Source of the DNA: Hyphomicrobiales bacterium | Lineage (GTDB): Bacteria; Pseudomonadota; Alphaproteobacteria; Rhizobiales; Rhizobiaceae | Direction of reading: 5' to 3' | Assembly (NCBI GenBank): GCA_900466605.1 | Contig: UBMU01000025.1 | Span: 1 to 40,787, forward strand | Length of the DNA: 40,787 nt | Part shown: positions 23,988 to 33,316 of the stretch, one piece after another | How the letters are laid out: each line of letters begins with the position of its first letter | Numbering within the stretch: position 1 is the first letter of the stretch | Notes under the pieces: model-generated | Databases searched by the model: none | Seen by the model: only the letters and a program-made list of their open reading frames with translations | What the model was told of the DNA's origin: nothing | Program-made: the position numbers and the translations under genes

Positions 23988-25028
23988 TCAGTCGTCCTCC
24001 TGAAACAAGCGGAACTGCGCGGCTTCGAGATCCTTCGGGGGCTGCATGCCGAGATGTTTCCAGGCGGTCGCGGTCAGCACGCGCCCGCGCGGAGTCCGCT
24101 GAATGAAACCCTGCTGAATCATATAGGGCTCGATGATGTCCTCGATCGCGTCACGCGGTTCGGAAAGCCCTGCGGCGATGGTTTCGATACCGACAGGGCC
24201 GCCACCGAAATTGACTGCGATCATGTTGAGATAGCGTTTGTCGAGCTGATCGAGGCCCATGTTATCGACGAGCAGCCGCGTCAGCGCCTCGTCGGCAATC
24301 TCGCGGGTGACGGCTTCGGCTTTGGCCACTTCCGCGAAATCGCGCACGCGGCGGAGCAGGCGACCGGCTATACGCGGCGTGCCGCGGGCTCGCCGAGCGA
24401 TTTCCCGGGCACCCTCGTCGGTCATCGGAAGGTTCATCAGTCGCGCGCCACGGCGAACGATCAGCTCCAATTCGTCAACGGTGTAGAAGCTTAAGCGCAC
24501 TGGAATGCCAAAGCGGTCGCGCAGCGGCGTGGTCAGCAGGCCAAGGCGTGTTGTCGCCGCGACGAGGGTGAACTTCGACAGATCGATCTTGACCGAACGC
24601 GCGGCGGGGCCTTCGCCGATGATGAGATCGAGCTGGAAATCCTCCATTGCGGGATAGAGGATTTCCTCGACAGCCGGGCTGAGCCGATGGATTTCGTCGA
24701 TGAAGAGCACGTCACGCTCTTCGAGGTTGGTCAGAAGTGCGGCGAGATCGCCAGCCTTGGCGATAACCGGGCCGGAGGTCGAGCGGAAATTGACGCCGAG
24801 TTCCTTCGCCATGATTTGCGCGAGCGTCGTCTTGCCGAGGCCGGGTGGACCGACGAAAAGCACGTGGTCGAGTGCCTCTCCACGGTTTTTTGCCGCCTCG
24901 ATGAACACTTTCAGGTTTGCGCGCGCTTCGGCCTGGCCGGTGAACTCGTCGAGTGACTGCGGCCGCAGCGTCACATCCAGGTCTTCGCCTCGTTTCTCGG
25001 CCGATATCAGGCGCGCGGCTTCACTCAT
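23988..25028 (-). CDS. ruvB: Holliday junction branch migration ATPase RuvB
   Basis: Hexameric AAA+ motor that, with RuvA, drives branch migration of Holliday junctions in recombination and repair. The 346-residue protein shows Walker A GPPGLGKTTLA, Walker B VLFIDEIHR, sensor 1 LVAATTR with GLLTTPLRDRFG, and the C-terminal winged helix ending in PRGRVLTATAWKHLG. The ATG at 25028 is chosen; a TTG five codons earlier is possible. It is the last of ruvC-ruvA-ruvB, 79 bases after ruvA. Confidence 0.97.
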   Translation of the reverse strand: MSEAARLISAEKRGEDLDVTLRPQSLDEFTGQAEARANLKVFIEAAKNRGEALDHVLFVGPPGLGKTTLAQIMAKELGVNFRSTSGPVIAKAGDLAALLTNLEERDVLFIDEIHRLSPAVEEILYPAMEDFQLDLIIGEGPAARSVKIDLSKFTLVAATTRLGLLTTPLRDRFGIPVRLSFYTVDELELIVRRGARLMNLPMTDEGAREIARRARGTPRIAGRLLRRVRDFAEVAKAEAVTREIADEALTRLLVDNMGLDQLDKRYLNMIAVNFGGGPVGIETIAAGLSEPRDAIEDIIEPYMIQQGFIQRTPRGRVLTATAWKHLGMQPPKDLEAAQFRLFQEDD

Positions 25029-25107
25029 GCTGGCATTTCCCAATCTTCAAACGCTCGTGACCAATACACTAAGCCAAAGGCTTTTGGCACCCGCTCGGGC
25101 AATCGGC

Positions 25108-25725
25108 TCAGCGAGCCAGTTCCTTCAACCCGAGGCGGATGAGCTTGGCGCTATCAGCACCTTCACCGGCGGTCTTCATTGCTGCGGCAACGGCATTGGC
25201 CGCCTGGTCACGCGAATAGCCGAGGTTCGTCAGGGCCGAAACCGCGTCCGCGACCGGGGCGGCGGCGACGCCTTCGCCCAGCTCCTGCTTGAGGCCGATG
25301 GTGGCCGAGGCTTCGCCCGCAAAGGCTGGTGCCTTGTTCTTCAGTTCGGTGACGATGCGCACGGCAACCTTTGGGCCAACACCCTGAGCGCGCGCGACTG
25401 CCGTGCGATCCTGCAATGCGATGGCATTCGCCAGTTCGGCCGGAGGCAGCGTCGACAGTACGGCGAGAGCAACCTTTGCCCCGACCCCCTGAACGCTCTG
25501 GAGCAGGTTAAACCACTCCTTTTCCAGGGCGGTCATGAAACCGAAGAGTTTCAGCTGGTCTTCGCGAACATAAGTCTCGATGAAGAGCACGCATGCTTCG
25601 CCAACCGAGCCTAGGCGGGAGAGGGTACGCGCCGAGCAGAAGGCGACGTAGCAGACGCCGTGGACATCGACGAGGACGTAGTCGTCGCCGATTTCATCGA
25701 TGGTGCCTTTGAGCTTGCCGATCAT
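25108..25725 (-). CDS. ruvA: Holliday junction DNA-binding protein RuvA
   Basis: Tetrameric junction-binding partner of RuvB. The 205-residue protein starts MIGKLKGTIDEIGDDYVLVDV (OB-fold domain I), has the helix-hairpin-helix pair of domain II (LLQSVQGVGAKVALAVLS and AQGVGPKVAVRIVTEL) and the mobile domain III (about 155-205: DAVSALTNLGYSRDQAANAV) that contacts RuvB. It starts 33 bases after the ruvC stop. Confidence 0.97.
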   Translation of the reverse strand: MIGKLKGTIDEIGDDYVLVDVHGVCYVAFCSARTLSRLGSVGEACVLFIETYVREDQLKLFGFMTALEKEWFNLLQSVQGVGAKVALAVLSTLPPAELANAIALQDRTAVARAQGVGPKVAVRIVTELKNKAPAFAGEASATIGLKQELGEGVAAAPVADAVSALTNLGYSRDQAANAVAAAMKTAGEGADSAKLIRLGLKELAR

Positions 25726-25758
25726 GCATATGGTCCGTTCGGTGGGTTTTCGTGAGGA

Positions 25759-26271
25759 TCAGCCGGCAAGCGCTGCCTGCCGCATACGATTGCTGCCGCG
25801 GTTGTGGGCGTGGCAGATGGCGATCGCCAGCGCGTCGGCGGCGTCGTCGCCCTTGAACGCGACCTTCGGCATCAGAATTTTCAGCATCATGTGGATCTGT
25901 TTCTTCTCGCCGTGGCCGACGCCGATGACCGCCTTCTTGACGGCGTTCGGTGCATATTCGGCGACCGGCAATCCGGCGCGAGCGGGGACCAGCATGGCAA
26001 TGCCGCGTGCCTGGCCAAGCTTCAGTGTCGCCACGGCATCCTTGTTGACGAAGGTCTGCTCGACGGCGGCCTCATCCGGCTTGTAGCTATGGACGACGTC
26101 CGCCAAGCCGTCGTGAAGCTGGCAAAGGCGCGAGGCCAGGTCCATGTCGCCGTCCGAGGTAACTGTACCGGACGCGACGAAACGCAGGGAGTTGCCGAGC
26201 GTCTCGATAATTCCCCATCCCGTGCGGCGCAGGCCCGGATCAACACCGATGATGCGAATCGTATTTTGCAT
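25759..26271 (-). CDS. ruvC: Holliday junction resolvase RuvC
   Basis: Dimeric Mg-dependent endonuclease that cuts junctions handled by RuvAB. The 170-residue protein has the first catalytic Asp in IIGVDPGLRRTGWG (Asp11), the second acidic site in AAVEQTFVNKDA, and the C-terminal DDAADALAIAICH with the last two Asp. AGGGTGAAG lies just before the ATG. It is first in the ruvCAB set. The divergent chemoreceptor gene starts 242 bases away. Confidence 0.97.
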   Translation of the reverse strand: MQNTIRIIGVDPGLRRTGWGIIETLGNSLRFVASGTVTSDGDMDLASRLCQLHDGLADVVHSYKPDEAAVEQTFVNKDAVATLKLGQARGIAMLVPARAGLPVAEYAPNAVKKAVIGVGHGEKKQIHMMLKILMPKVAFKGDDAADALAIAICHAHNRGSNRMRQAALAG

Positions 26272-26513
26272 GCTTCACCCTATTGCACTCGTGAAATAAC
26301 TGCCATCGATATGTGAACAAACCAAAAACATTCCTTGTTTTTCAGGCTGGCCGTTTACGGCAATTTAAGCTCCGTAGCCGACTTTTGACCGATAAAATGT
26401 CAGAGGAGCTCCCTTCCCGTGAAGGCAAGGCTCCCGTGTTCTGTTTACAGGTCAACCGGTCGGATGTTTTGCGTCCCGCCGGTATGAGCCGTTCCGGAAG
26501 GGGTTCAACGTTC

Positions 26514-28829
26514 ATGGTGCAGAGATTTCAATCCCTGTCCTTTAAGGTCATTGCCACATTCATCTTGCTGACCGCACTGTCGATCGCGGTCATCAACGTC
26601 CTCGCCTACTTCGCCAGCAGCCGTATTTCCGGCGAGCAGGCGCTCAAGGCTAAGGAGAGCGTCCTGATCTTCCGCGGCGACATGTTGCAGGATCAGCTCG
26701 GGCAGTTGGAAAACCAGGCGAATTCGATTGCGCGCATCGAAGCGCTGCAGATGTCGATCACGAGCCTGAAGAGCGGCTGGAAGACCATCGAGAAGACTTC
26801 GGGCGATGCACGCGCCGAATTGAAGAAGGTGTTCATCACCAACAATCCGAACGCGGCCGACCAGCGCGAGAAGTTGATGAAGCCGGAGGCTCCAAGCGGC
26901 TTCTACTATTCCAACCACGAGACGACGCAGAGCGAGGTCGCCCGTGATCTCGAAAACACTGCATTCAGCGACCTGCTGATTACCGATCTCGACGGCAACG
27001 TCCTCTATTCCTACAAAAAGAACGACGAGTTCGCCGAAAATCTGAAGAGCGACGCATGGAAGTCAACCGGCGCCGGCCTCGCTTTCGCCAAGGCGATCGA
27101 GAACACCGCGAAGGCGACGGATGATTCCGCACCGACGGGCTTCTCCGGCCTTCGCGTGGATTCCGCAAGCGGCAAGTCGGCAATCTTCTATGCGGTGCCG
27201 ATCGTCAAGCTAGGTGCGGCGAAGGGCGTGATGCTTTTCAAGGTGCGTGACAACATCGTCACCAGCATTCTCGCCAAGGGCGTCGTCGCGGGTAGCACGG
27301 CACAGGCGGCAATCATCTCGGACGACGGTTCGGCGATCGGCGTGAATGCCGCCGGCCAGCTTGTCACGCTCGATACGGCGCCTTTCACGTTCGCGAAGAA
27401 CGCGCTTTCGGCTAAGGGAATGACGGTCGATGACTTCGATCGTGCTGACGGTTTGGCGCGAGCCTATGTCCGTGGCATCGACTATCAGGGCTCCCGTTTC
27501 CTCGTCGTGGAAAGCGTGCGTCTCAGCGAACTCAACGCTGGCTCCCTGGAAATCGCAACCCTACTGACGATGATTGCGTTTGGCGTTCTCGTCATCATGG
27601 CGGCGGCAACCTGGGCTATCACCAAGCTGCTGTTCTCACCGCTTGCCCGCCTGGCGGAGGTCACCCGCGATGTGGCCGATGGTAACCTCGAGGTCGAGAT
27701 CGGCAGCCAGAACCGCGGCGACGAAATTGGCACGATGGCGAAGGCACTGGCGCGGTTCAAGCAATCGCTGGTCGAAAGCCGCGAGCTGGAAGCTGCAAGC
27801 AACGAAACGCGGGTACGCGCCGAACGGGATCGCCAGCAGCATACGGCCGAGAGGGAGGCTGAGGCCCGGTCACTGCAGGAAGTCGTTCAATCGATCGACG
27901 AAGGTCTGCATCATCTTGCCCATGGCGATCTTGCCTATCAGATCGAGACCAGCTTCCCGAGCGAGCTCGAGGGCCTTCGCATCAACTTCAACGAAGCGCT
28001 GGCGACCCTCAGCGAAACGATGACGGCGATCGGTGGCAACTCCATGGCTGTGCGTGCTGGTTCCGAGGAAATGCGCGCCGGTGCCGACGAACTTGCTGGC
28101 CGCACCGAGCGGCAGGCAGCCTCGATTACCGAGACCGCAAACGCGATCGATGCGATCACCCAGTCGGTCCGCGTTCAGATCGAGCGCGCCGAGCAGGCCG
28201 AACGCATTGCCCGCGATGCCAAGCGAGAAACGACGGGCTCCAGCCAGATCATGCATGAGACGATTGCCGCGATGGAGGCGATCCAGGCCTCGTCGCGCCA
28301 AATCAACTCGATCATCACCGTCATCGACTCGATTGCCTTCCAGACAAACCTGCTGGCGCTCAATGCCGGCGTCGAGGCGGCGCGGGCAGGCGAATCCGGC
28401 AAGGGCTTCGCGGTCGTCGCCATGGAAGTGCGCGAACTGGCGCAGCGTTCATCGAGCGCGGCAAAGGAAATCGCGAGCCTCTTGCAAAAGTCCACTCATG
28501 AGGTGGAGATGGGCGTATCGCTCGTCGAGCGCGCCGGCGACGCACTGACAGGTATCGGCAGCCACGTCGAGGCGATCAACGGCCAGATCAGCGAAATCAT
28601 GGAAACCACCCGCGAAGAGGCGGACACGCTGCGCCAGATCAACACGGCGGTGTCCGAGCTGGATGCGATGACGCAGCAGAACGCCGCCATGGTTGAGGAA
28701 ACCACAGCAGCGATCCACCGGCTCGCCACCGAGGCAGGCGAAATGGACCGTCAGCTCGCGAATTTCACGCTGACGCAGGGAGACCATCACCAGAGTGCCG
28801 AGGTTCACGTCTTGAGACGTCGGGCTTGA
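26514..28829 (+). CDS. Methyl-accepting chemotaxis protein
   Basis: A 771-residue transmembrane chemoreceptor that signals through CheW/CheA. It has TM1 (about 9-32), a large periplasmic sensor (about 33-340) of uncertain ligand, TM2 (about 346-372), a HAMP (about 373-425, SPLARLAEVTRDVADGNLEV), a further HAMP-like/coiled-coil stretch to about 510 (DEGLHHLAHGDLAYQI), and the signalling hairpin with its conserved tip IDSIAFQTNLLALNAGVEAA (about 604-623). The C terminus (LRRRA) has no CheR-binding pentapeptide. The ATG at 26514 follows GGAAGGGG and puts TM1 at the N terminus; the frame is open 67 codons further but that part is not protein-like. It ends at a strong terminator. Confidence 0.93.
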   Translation: MVQRFQSLSFKVIATFILLTALSIAVINVLAYFASSRISGEQALKAKESVLIFRGDMLQDQLGQLENQANSIARIEALQMSITSLKSGWKTIEKTSGDARAELKKVFITNNPNAADQREKLMKPEAPSGFYYSNHETTQSEVARDLENTAFSDLLITDLDGNVLYSYKKNDEFAENLKSDAWKSTGAGLAFAKAIENTAKATDDSAPTGFSGLRVDSASGKSAIFYAVPIVKLGAAKGVMLFKVRDNIVTSILAKGVVAGSTAQAAIISDDGSAIGVNAAGQLVTLDTAPFTFAKNALSAKGMTVDDFDRADGLARAYVRGIDYQGSRFLVVESVRLSELNAGSLEIATLLTMIAFGVLVIMAAATWAITKLLFSPLARLAEVTRDVADGNLEVEIGSQNRGDEIGTMAKALARFKQSLVESRELEAASNETRVRAERDRQQHTAEREAEARSLQEVVQSIDEGLHHLAHGDLAYQIETSFPSELEGLRINFNEALATLSETMTAIGGNSMAVRAGSEEMRAGADELAGRTERQAASITETANAIDAITQSVRVQIERAEQAERIARDAKRETTGSSQIMHETIAAMEAIQASSRQINSIITVIDSIAFQTNLLALNAGVEAARAGESGKGFAVVAMEVRELAQRSSSAAKEIASLLQKSTHEVEMGVSLVERAGDALTGIGSHVEAINGQISEIMETTREEADTLRQINTAVSELDAMTQQNAAMVEETTAAIHRLATEAGEMDRQLANFTLTQGDHHQSAEVHVLRRRA

Positions 28830-28852
28830 ACAGGGTGACTGGCAATTGAACG

Positions 28853-28885
28853 AAAGGGCCGGGAGACCGGCCCTTTTTCTTTTCC
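28853..28885 (+). terminator. Intrinsic terminator of the chemoreceptor gene
   Basis: AAAGGGCCGG (28853-28862) pairs perfectly with CCGGCCCTTT (28867-28876) around GAGA and is followed by TTCTTTTCC. Confidence 0.92.
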
Positions 28886-28954
28886 GACACGTTTGGAATG
28901 GGCGTAGCCGACACCTACATAGACCTGTCCTTCCAACTACCGACAGGCTTTGCC

Positions 28955-29956
28955 ATGGTTCCGTTCTCGATTCTCGATCTTTCTCCCGTTCCAGAAGGCG
29001 GGACGATCCGTCAGTCGTTCGAAAGTTCGGCGCGCATGGCGCAAAAGGCCGAAGAATTCGGGTACAACCGCTTCTGGCTTGCGGAACATCATGGCATGCT
29101 GGGAATCGCCAGTGCGGCGACGGCTGTGGTGATCGGTCATGTCGGGGCGGCGACCAAGCGCATCCGCATCGGCTCAGGCGGCATCATGCTGCCAAACCAT
29201 TCGCCGCTGGTCATCGCCGAGCAATTTGGAACGCTGGAGGCGCTGTTTCCGGGGCGGGTCGATCTTGGCCTCGGCCGGGCGCCCGGCACCGACATGCGAA
29301 CGGCACAGGCCCTGCGGCGCAATCTAGACGCCGGGGCACAGAGCTTTCCGAACGATGTCGTCGAATTGCAGCAGTTGCTTGGCGCTCCGGTCGAGAACCA
29401 GGCGATCCTCGCGGTCCCCGGCATGAACTCCAACGTACCGCTCTGGCTGCTGGGTTCCAGCCTCTATAGCGCGCAACTCGCTGCGATGCTCGGGCTGCCC
29501 TACGCCTTCGCCTCGCATTTTGCACCCGACTCGCTGCTCGATGCCATTGACATCTATCGCAGCCGCTTCAAGCCATCCGCCGTGCTCGACAAACCCTATG
29601 TGATGGTCGGCGTTATGGGTTCTGTCGCAGCGACGGACGAGGAGGCGCAATACCACTTCACCTCCGCGCAACAGCAGTTCGTCAATCTCCGCCGCAACGT
29701 GCGTGGCCAGTTTCCTCGCCCGGTCGAGGATATGGAGAGCTTCTGGTCGCCGATGGAGAAGCTGACGGTCGAGCATACCCTACGCTATGCCGTCGTCGGT
29801 TCTCAGAAGACGGCAGAGGCGAAGCTCAATGAATTCCTGGCGGAGACCGGAGCTGACGAGGTTATCATCTCGATGCCGATCCATGACATTGAGGCGCGGT
29901 TGAAGTCGGTCGAGCTTTTCGCCGGGCTCGGAAACTTCCTTCGCGCCGCGGCCTAA
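28955..29956 (+). CDS. LLM-class flavin-dependent oxidoreductase
   Basis: A 333-residue cytosolic protein of the luciferase-like monooxygenase superfamily (MsnO8-like group), which use reduced flavin on unknown substrates here. Marks: start MVPFSILDLSPVPEG, then FWLAEHHGM, IRIGSGGIMLPNHSPL, EQFGTLEALFPGRVDLGLGRAPGTD (split across about 88-112) and SSLYSAQLAAMLGLPYAFASHF. The start at 28955 matches family length; the frame is open 19 codons further. A GGGGCT/AGCCCC hairpin (29970-29984) follows the stop without a clear T run. Family is certain; reaction is unknown. Confidence 0.92.
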   Translation: MVPFSILDLSPVPEGGTIRQSFESSARMAQKAEEFGYNRFWLAEHHGMLGIASAATAVVIGHVGAATKRIRIGSGGIMLPNHSPLVIAEQFGTLEALFPGRVDLGLGRAPGTDMRTAQALRRNLDAGAQSFPNDVVELQQLLGAPVENQAILAVPGMNSNVPLWLLGSSLYSAQLAAMLGLPYAFASHFAPDSLLDAIDIYRSRFKPSAVLDKPYVMVGVMGSVAATDEEAQYHFTSAQQQFVNLRRNVRGQFPRPVEDMESFWSPMEKLTVEHTLRYAVVGSQKTAEAKLNEFLAETGADEVIISMPIHDIEARLKSVELFAGLGNFLRAAA

Positions 29957-30144
29957 TGCCGCGAAGCAGGGGGCTTCGAGCCCCATAGCCGTTTGTGCGA
30001 ATTGACTTAACGCAGCCGAGTCATAGGTTTGCTTGATCACGCATGTCGTTTGCGACGTTGCGTGATGAAAGTGTGATAGACGGCGCACGCCGCAAGTCGC
30101 GCGCGCGGCCGGTTTCGAGCAACCTTTGGAGGATGAGGCTTGCT

Positions 30145-30531
30145 ATGCGTTACCGTGGTCTTGCTGTTTTGATGTCTCTGATCTGTCTTCCCACCTCGGC
30201 CGCCATCGCCCAAGAAGGCGATGCCGCGGCTGGGGAAACGGTCTTCAAGAAGTGTGCGGTCTGTCACATCGCGGACAGCGACAAGAACAAGGTCGGACCG
30301 TCGCTGAACCACCTGTTTGGGCGCACTGCCGGGACGCATCCCAACTTCGGCTACTCACCGGCGATGAAGGCCGCGGGTACAGCCGGGCTGGTCTGGGACG
30401 AGGCGGCGTTGCGTGATTATCTTCACGACCCAAAGTTGAAGGTTAAGGGAACGAAGATGGTGTTCGTTGGCTTGAAAGATGACGGCGACATCACGAATCT
30501 GATCGCCTATCTCAAGCAGTTCTCGCAATAA
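30145..30531 (+). CDS. Class I c-type cytochrome
   Basis: A 128-residue exported haem protein. The signal peptide (about 1-22) ends in TSAAIAQ. Haem is attached at CAVCH (about residues 36-40), and the distal ligand is the Met in KGTKMVFVG (about 101-109). The fold resembles cytochrome c2/c550. GAGG is 6 bases before the ATG at 30145; an ATG four codons upstream is also possible. It lies 145 bases before coxM on the same strand and is the natural candidate electron donor to that oxidase, an inference from position. It could equally serve other partners. Confidence 0.93.
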   Translation: MRYRGLAVLMSLICLPTSAAIAQEGDAAAGETVFKKCAVCHIADSDKNKVGPSLNHLFGRTAGTHPNFGYSPAMKAAGTAGLVWDEAALRDYLHDPKLKVKGTKMVFVGLKDDGDITNLIAYLKQFSQ

Positions 30532-30676
30532 AATCAGCTTATTGAGGCTTGGCGGGCGCTTGGATGAGGCGCGTTTCGCGCCATTGCCGTGATGCTTTGT
30601 TTGTGCGATAGTTCTAATGTAAGTGTCAACGGATTGCGGGTAATTTCTGCAGCCGGCGAGCGCTTGGGAGGAACGC

Positions 30677-31486
30677 ATGGTTGTCGTGCTGGTTCTCGTT
30701 TTGATCGTGGTCGGCTCGGTGGCATTCCACCTGTTCAGTCCGTGGTGGTGGACGCCGATCGCATCGAACTGGACCTATATCGACAACACCATCATCATCA
30801 CCTTCTGGATCACCGGCATCGTCTTCGTCGCGGTGATCTCGTTCATGGCCTACTGTATCTATCGCTTCCGTCACCGACCCGGCCACAAAGCGGGCTACGA
30901 GCCGGAGAACAAGCGCCTTGAATGGTGGCTTGCGGGCAGCACGGCCCTCGGTGTTGGGGCGATGCTGGCACCGGGCCTTTTCGTGTGGCACCAGTTCGTG
31001 ACCGTTCCGGCGGACGCCGGCGAAATCGAAGTCGTCGGGCAGCAATGGCTGTGGAATTTCCGGCTGCCGGGTGCCGATGGCAAGCTTGGCAGAGCCGACA
31101 ATAGAGCGGTGTCAGCCGACAATCCGGTTGGCGTGATCAGGAACGATCCGGCGGGGCTCGACGATATCATCATTTCAGGCGGCGAACTGCATCTGCTCAT
31201 TGGCAAACCGATCCGCGTCCATCTGCGCTCAGTCGATGTGCTGCACGATTTCTACGTTCCCGAGTTCCGGGCAAAGATGGACATGATCCCCGGTTCGGTC
31301 ACCTATTTCTGGTTCACGCCGACGCGGACAGGCACGTTCGAAGTGTTGTGCGCGGAGCTGTGTGGGGTCGGACATCCACAGATGCGAGGAACGGTCGTCG
31401 TCGACGAGGCCGACGCCTATCAGGCGTGGCTGGCGCAGCAACAGACGTTCTCGCAGCTGATGGCAGCGGTTGAACCGGCCAATTAG
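30677..31486 (+). CDS. coxM: Alternative cytochrome c oxidase subunit II (CoxM type)
   Basis: Subunit II takes electrons from cytochrome c through the binuclear CuA centre and passes them to subunit I. The 269-residue protein has two N-terminal membrane helices (about 2-22 and 40-62, plus a third hydrophobic stretch near 85-103) and a periplasmic cupredoxin domain. CuA ligands are all present: His190 in DVLHDFYVP and Cys225, Glu227, Cys229, His233, Met236 in CAELCGVGHPQM. QQWLWNFRLPG holds the aromatic electron-entry residues. GGGAGG lies 5-6 bases before the ATG. The order II-I-III-III matches coxMNOP of Bradyrhizobium, from which the symbol is taken. Confidence 0.93.
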   Translation: MVVVLVLVLIVVGSVAFHLFSPWWWTPIASNWTYIDNTIIITFWITGIVFVAVISFMAYCIYRFRHRPGHKAGYEPENKRLEWWLAGSTALGVGAMLAPGLFVWHQFVTVPADAGEIEVVGQQWLWNFRLPGADGKLGRADNRAVSADNPVGVIRNDPAGLDDIIISGGELHLLIGKPIRVHLRSVDVLHDFYVPEFRAKMDMIPGSVTYFWFTPTRTGTFEVLCAELCGVGHPQMRGTVVVDEADAYQAWLAQQQTFSQLMAAVEPAN

Positions 31487-31540
31487 GCCGGCGTTGCGGC
31501 CGGGGCGCGGCCGTGACGGGAGAAGGAAGGAAGGCATGCG

Positions 31541-33316
31541 ATGGTTGATATTCCAACCAGTGCCGGCGACGTTATCCCGCCTGCCGAAGTGGCGGATGTC
31601 GAACTCTACCATCCCAAGAGCTGGTGGACGAAGTATGTCTTCAGCCAGGATGCCAAGGTCATTGCCATCCAGTATTCCCTGACAGCATTTGCAATCGGCT
31701 TTGTGGCGCTGGTCCTGTCGTGGCTGATGCGCCTGCAGCTTGGATTCCCTGGTTATTTCTCCTTCATCGACGCCGATCACTACTATCAGTTCATCACCAT
31801 GCACGGGATGATCATGGTGATCTATCTGCTGACCGCGCTCTTCCTCGGCGGCTTCGGCAACTACCTCATTCCCTTGATGGTTGGCGCTCGCGACATGGTT
31901 TTCCCCTATGCGAACATGCTGAGCTATTGGCTGTACCTGCTTGCCGTCGTCGTTCTCGTCGCGGGTTTCTTCGCACCGGGCGGACCGACGGGTGCCGGCT
32001 GGACGCTCTATCCGCCGCAGGCGTTGACATCGGGTACGCCGGGAGGACGCGATTGGGGCATTATCCTGATGCTGTCTTCGCTGATCATCTTCATCATCGG
32101 CTTCACAATGGGCGGGCTGAACTATGTCGTCACTGTCTTGCAGGGGCGGGCGCGGGGCATGACGCTAATGCGGATGCCATTGACGGTCTGGGGCATTTTC
32201 ACCGCGACCGTCATGGCGTTGCTCGCTTTTCCGGCCCTTTTCGTTGCTGCAGTGATGATGCTGTTCGACAGGCTGCTCGGCACCAGCTTCTTCATGCCTG
32301 CGATTGTGGAAATGGGAGAGCAGCTGAAATCCGAGGGCGGCAGCCCGATCCTCTTCCAGCACCTTTTCTGGTTCTTCGGCCATCCGGAAGTTTACATCGT
32401 CGCTCTTCCGGCTTTCGGTATCGTCTCCGACCTGATCAGCACCCATGCGCGCAAGAACATCTTTGGCTACCGCATGATGGTCTGGGCGATCGTGATCATC
32501 GGGGCGCTGAGCTTCGTCGTCTGGGCGCACCACATGTATGTCAGCGGCATGAACCCGAATTTCGGGTTCTTCTTTGCCACGACGACACTGATCATAGCGG
32601 TGCCGACCGCGATCAAGGTCTACAATTGGGTGCTGACGCTGTGGCGCGGCGACATCCACCTGACTTTGCCAATGTTGTTTGCCATCGGCTTCATCGTGAC
32701 CTTCGTCAATGGCGGATTGACCGGGCTATTCCTCGGCAATGTCGTGGTAGATGTACCGCTGTCCGACACGATGTTTGTGGTCGCGCATTTCCACATGGTG
32801 ATGGGTGTGGCGCCCATCATGGTGGTCTTCGGCGCAATCTACCACTGGTACCCGAAGATTACCGGACGCATGCTCGACGAGGTTCTCGGACGGATCCATT
32901 TCTGGGTTACCTTCATCGGTGCCTACGCGATCTTCTTCCCCATGCATTATGTGGGTCTGGTGGGGGTGCCGCGTCGCTATTTCGAACTTGGCGACACGGT
33001 TTTCATTCCACCTTCAGTGCACGATCTGAACATGTTCATTTCGGTTGCAGCGCTGGTTGTTGGCGCGGCACAACTGGTGTTCCTGTTTAATCTCGTCTGG
33101 AGCCTCTTCCATGGTCGCGAGGCTGGCGGCAATCCGTGGCGCGCGACGACGCTCGAGTGGCAGACGCCGCAGACGCCGCCCGCTCATGGCAATTGGGGTA
33201 AGGACCTACCGATCGTCTATCGCTGGGCCTACGACTACAGCGTACCGGGCGCTCCCGAAGACTTCATACCCCAGAACCAGCCACCGATGGCCGGACTGTC
33301 GAGGGCGCCGGCATGA
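31541..33316 (+). CDS. coxN: Alternative cytochrome c oxidase subunit I (CoxN type)
   Basis: Catalytic haem-copper subunit, 591 residues, about 12 membrane helices. Metal ligands are complete: low-spin haem His88 (TMHGMIMV) and His418, CuB His281 in HPEVYIV and His330/331 in WAHHMYVSG, and high-spin haem His416 in HFHMVMG. Glu283 and Tyr285 in HPEVY mark an A1-type oxidase with the D-channel glutamate and the cross-linked tyrosine. GGAAGG precedes the ATG. It overlaps coxO by ATGA. It reduces O2 to water and pumps protons; haem a versus another haem type cannot be told from sequence. Confidence 0.95.
   Translation: MVDIPTSAGDVIPPAEVADVELYHPKSWWTKYVFSQDAKVIAIQYSLTAFAIGFVALVLSWLMRLQLGFPGYFSFIDADHYYQFITMHGMIMVIYLLTALFLGGFGNYLIPLMVGARDMVFPYANMLSYWLYLLAVVVLVAGFFAPGGPTGAGWTLYPPQALTSGTPGGRDWGIILMLSSLIIFIIGFTMGGLNYVVTVLQGRARGMTLMRMPLTVWGIFTATVMALLAFPALFVAAVMMLFDRLLGTSFFMPAIVEMGEQLKSEGGSPILFQHLFWFFGHPEVYIVALPAFGIVSDLISTHARKNIFGYRMMVWAIVIIGALSFVVWAHHMYVSGMNPNFGFFFATTTLIIAVPTAIKVYNWVLTLWRGDIHLTLPMLFAIGFIVTFVNGGLTGLFLGNVVVDVPLSDTMFVVAHFHMVMGVAPIMVVFGAIYHWYPKITGRMLDEVLGRIHFWVTFIGAYAIFFPMHYVGLVGVPRRYFELGDTVFIPPSVHDLNMFISVAALVVGAAQLVFLFNLVWSLFHGREAGGNPWRATTLEWQTPQTPPAHGNWGKDLPIVYRWAYDYSVPGAPEDFIPQNQPPMAGLSRAPA

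Noticed and set aside
30568..30582. GGCGCG-TTT-CGCGCC hairpin between the cytochrome c gene and coxM.
   Set aside because: No T run follows, so it is not called a terminator. It may only weaken read-through into coxM.
31624..33090. Plus-strand frame of 488 codons in another phase of coxN.
   Set aside because: His/Arg/Cys-rich out-of-phase translation; coxN has all catalytic residues in its own frame.
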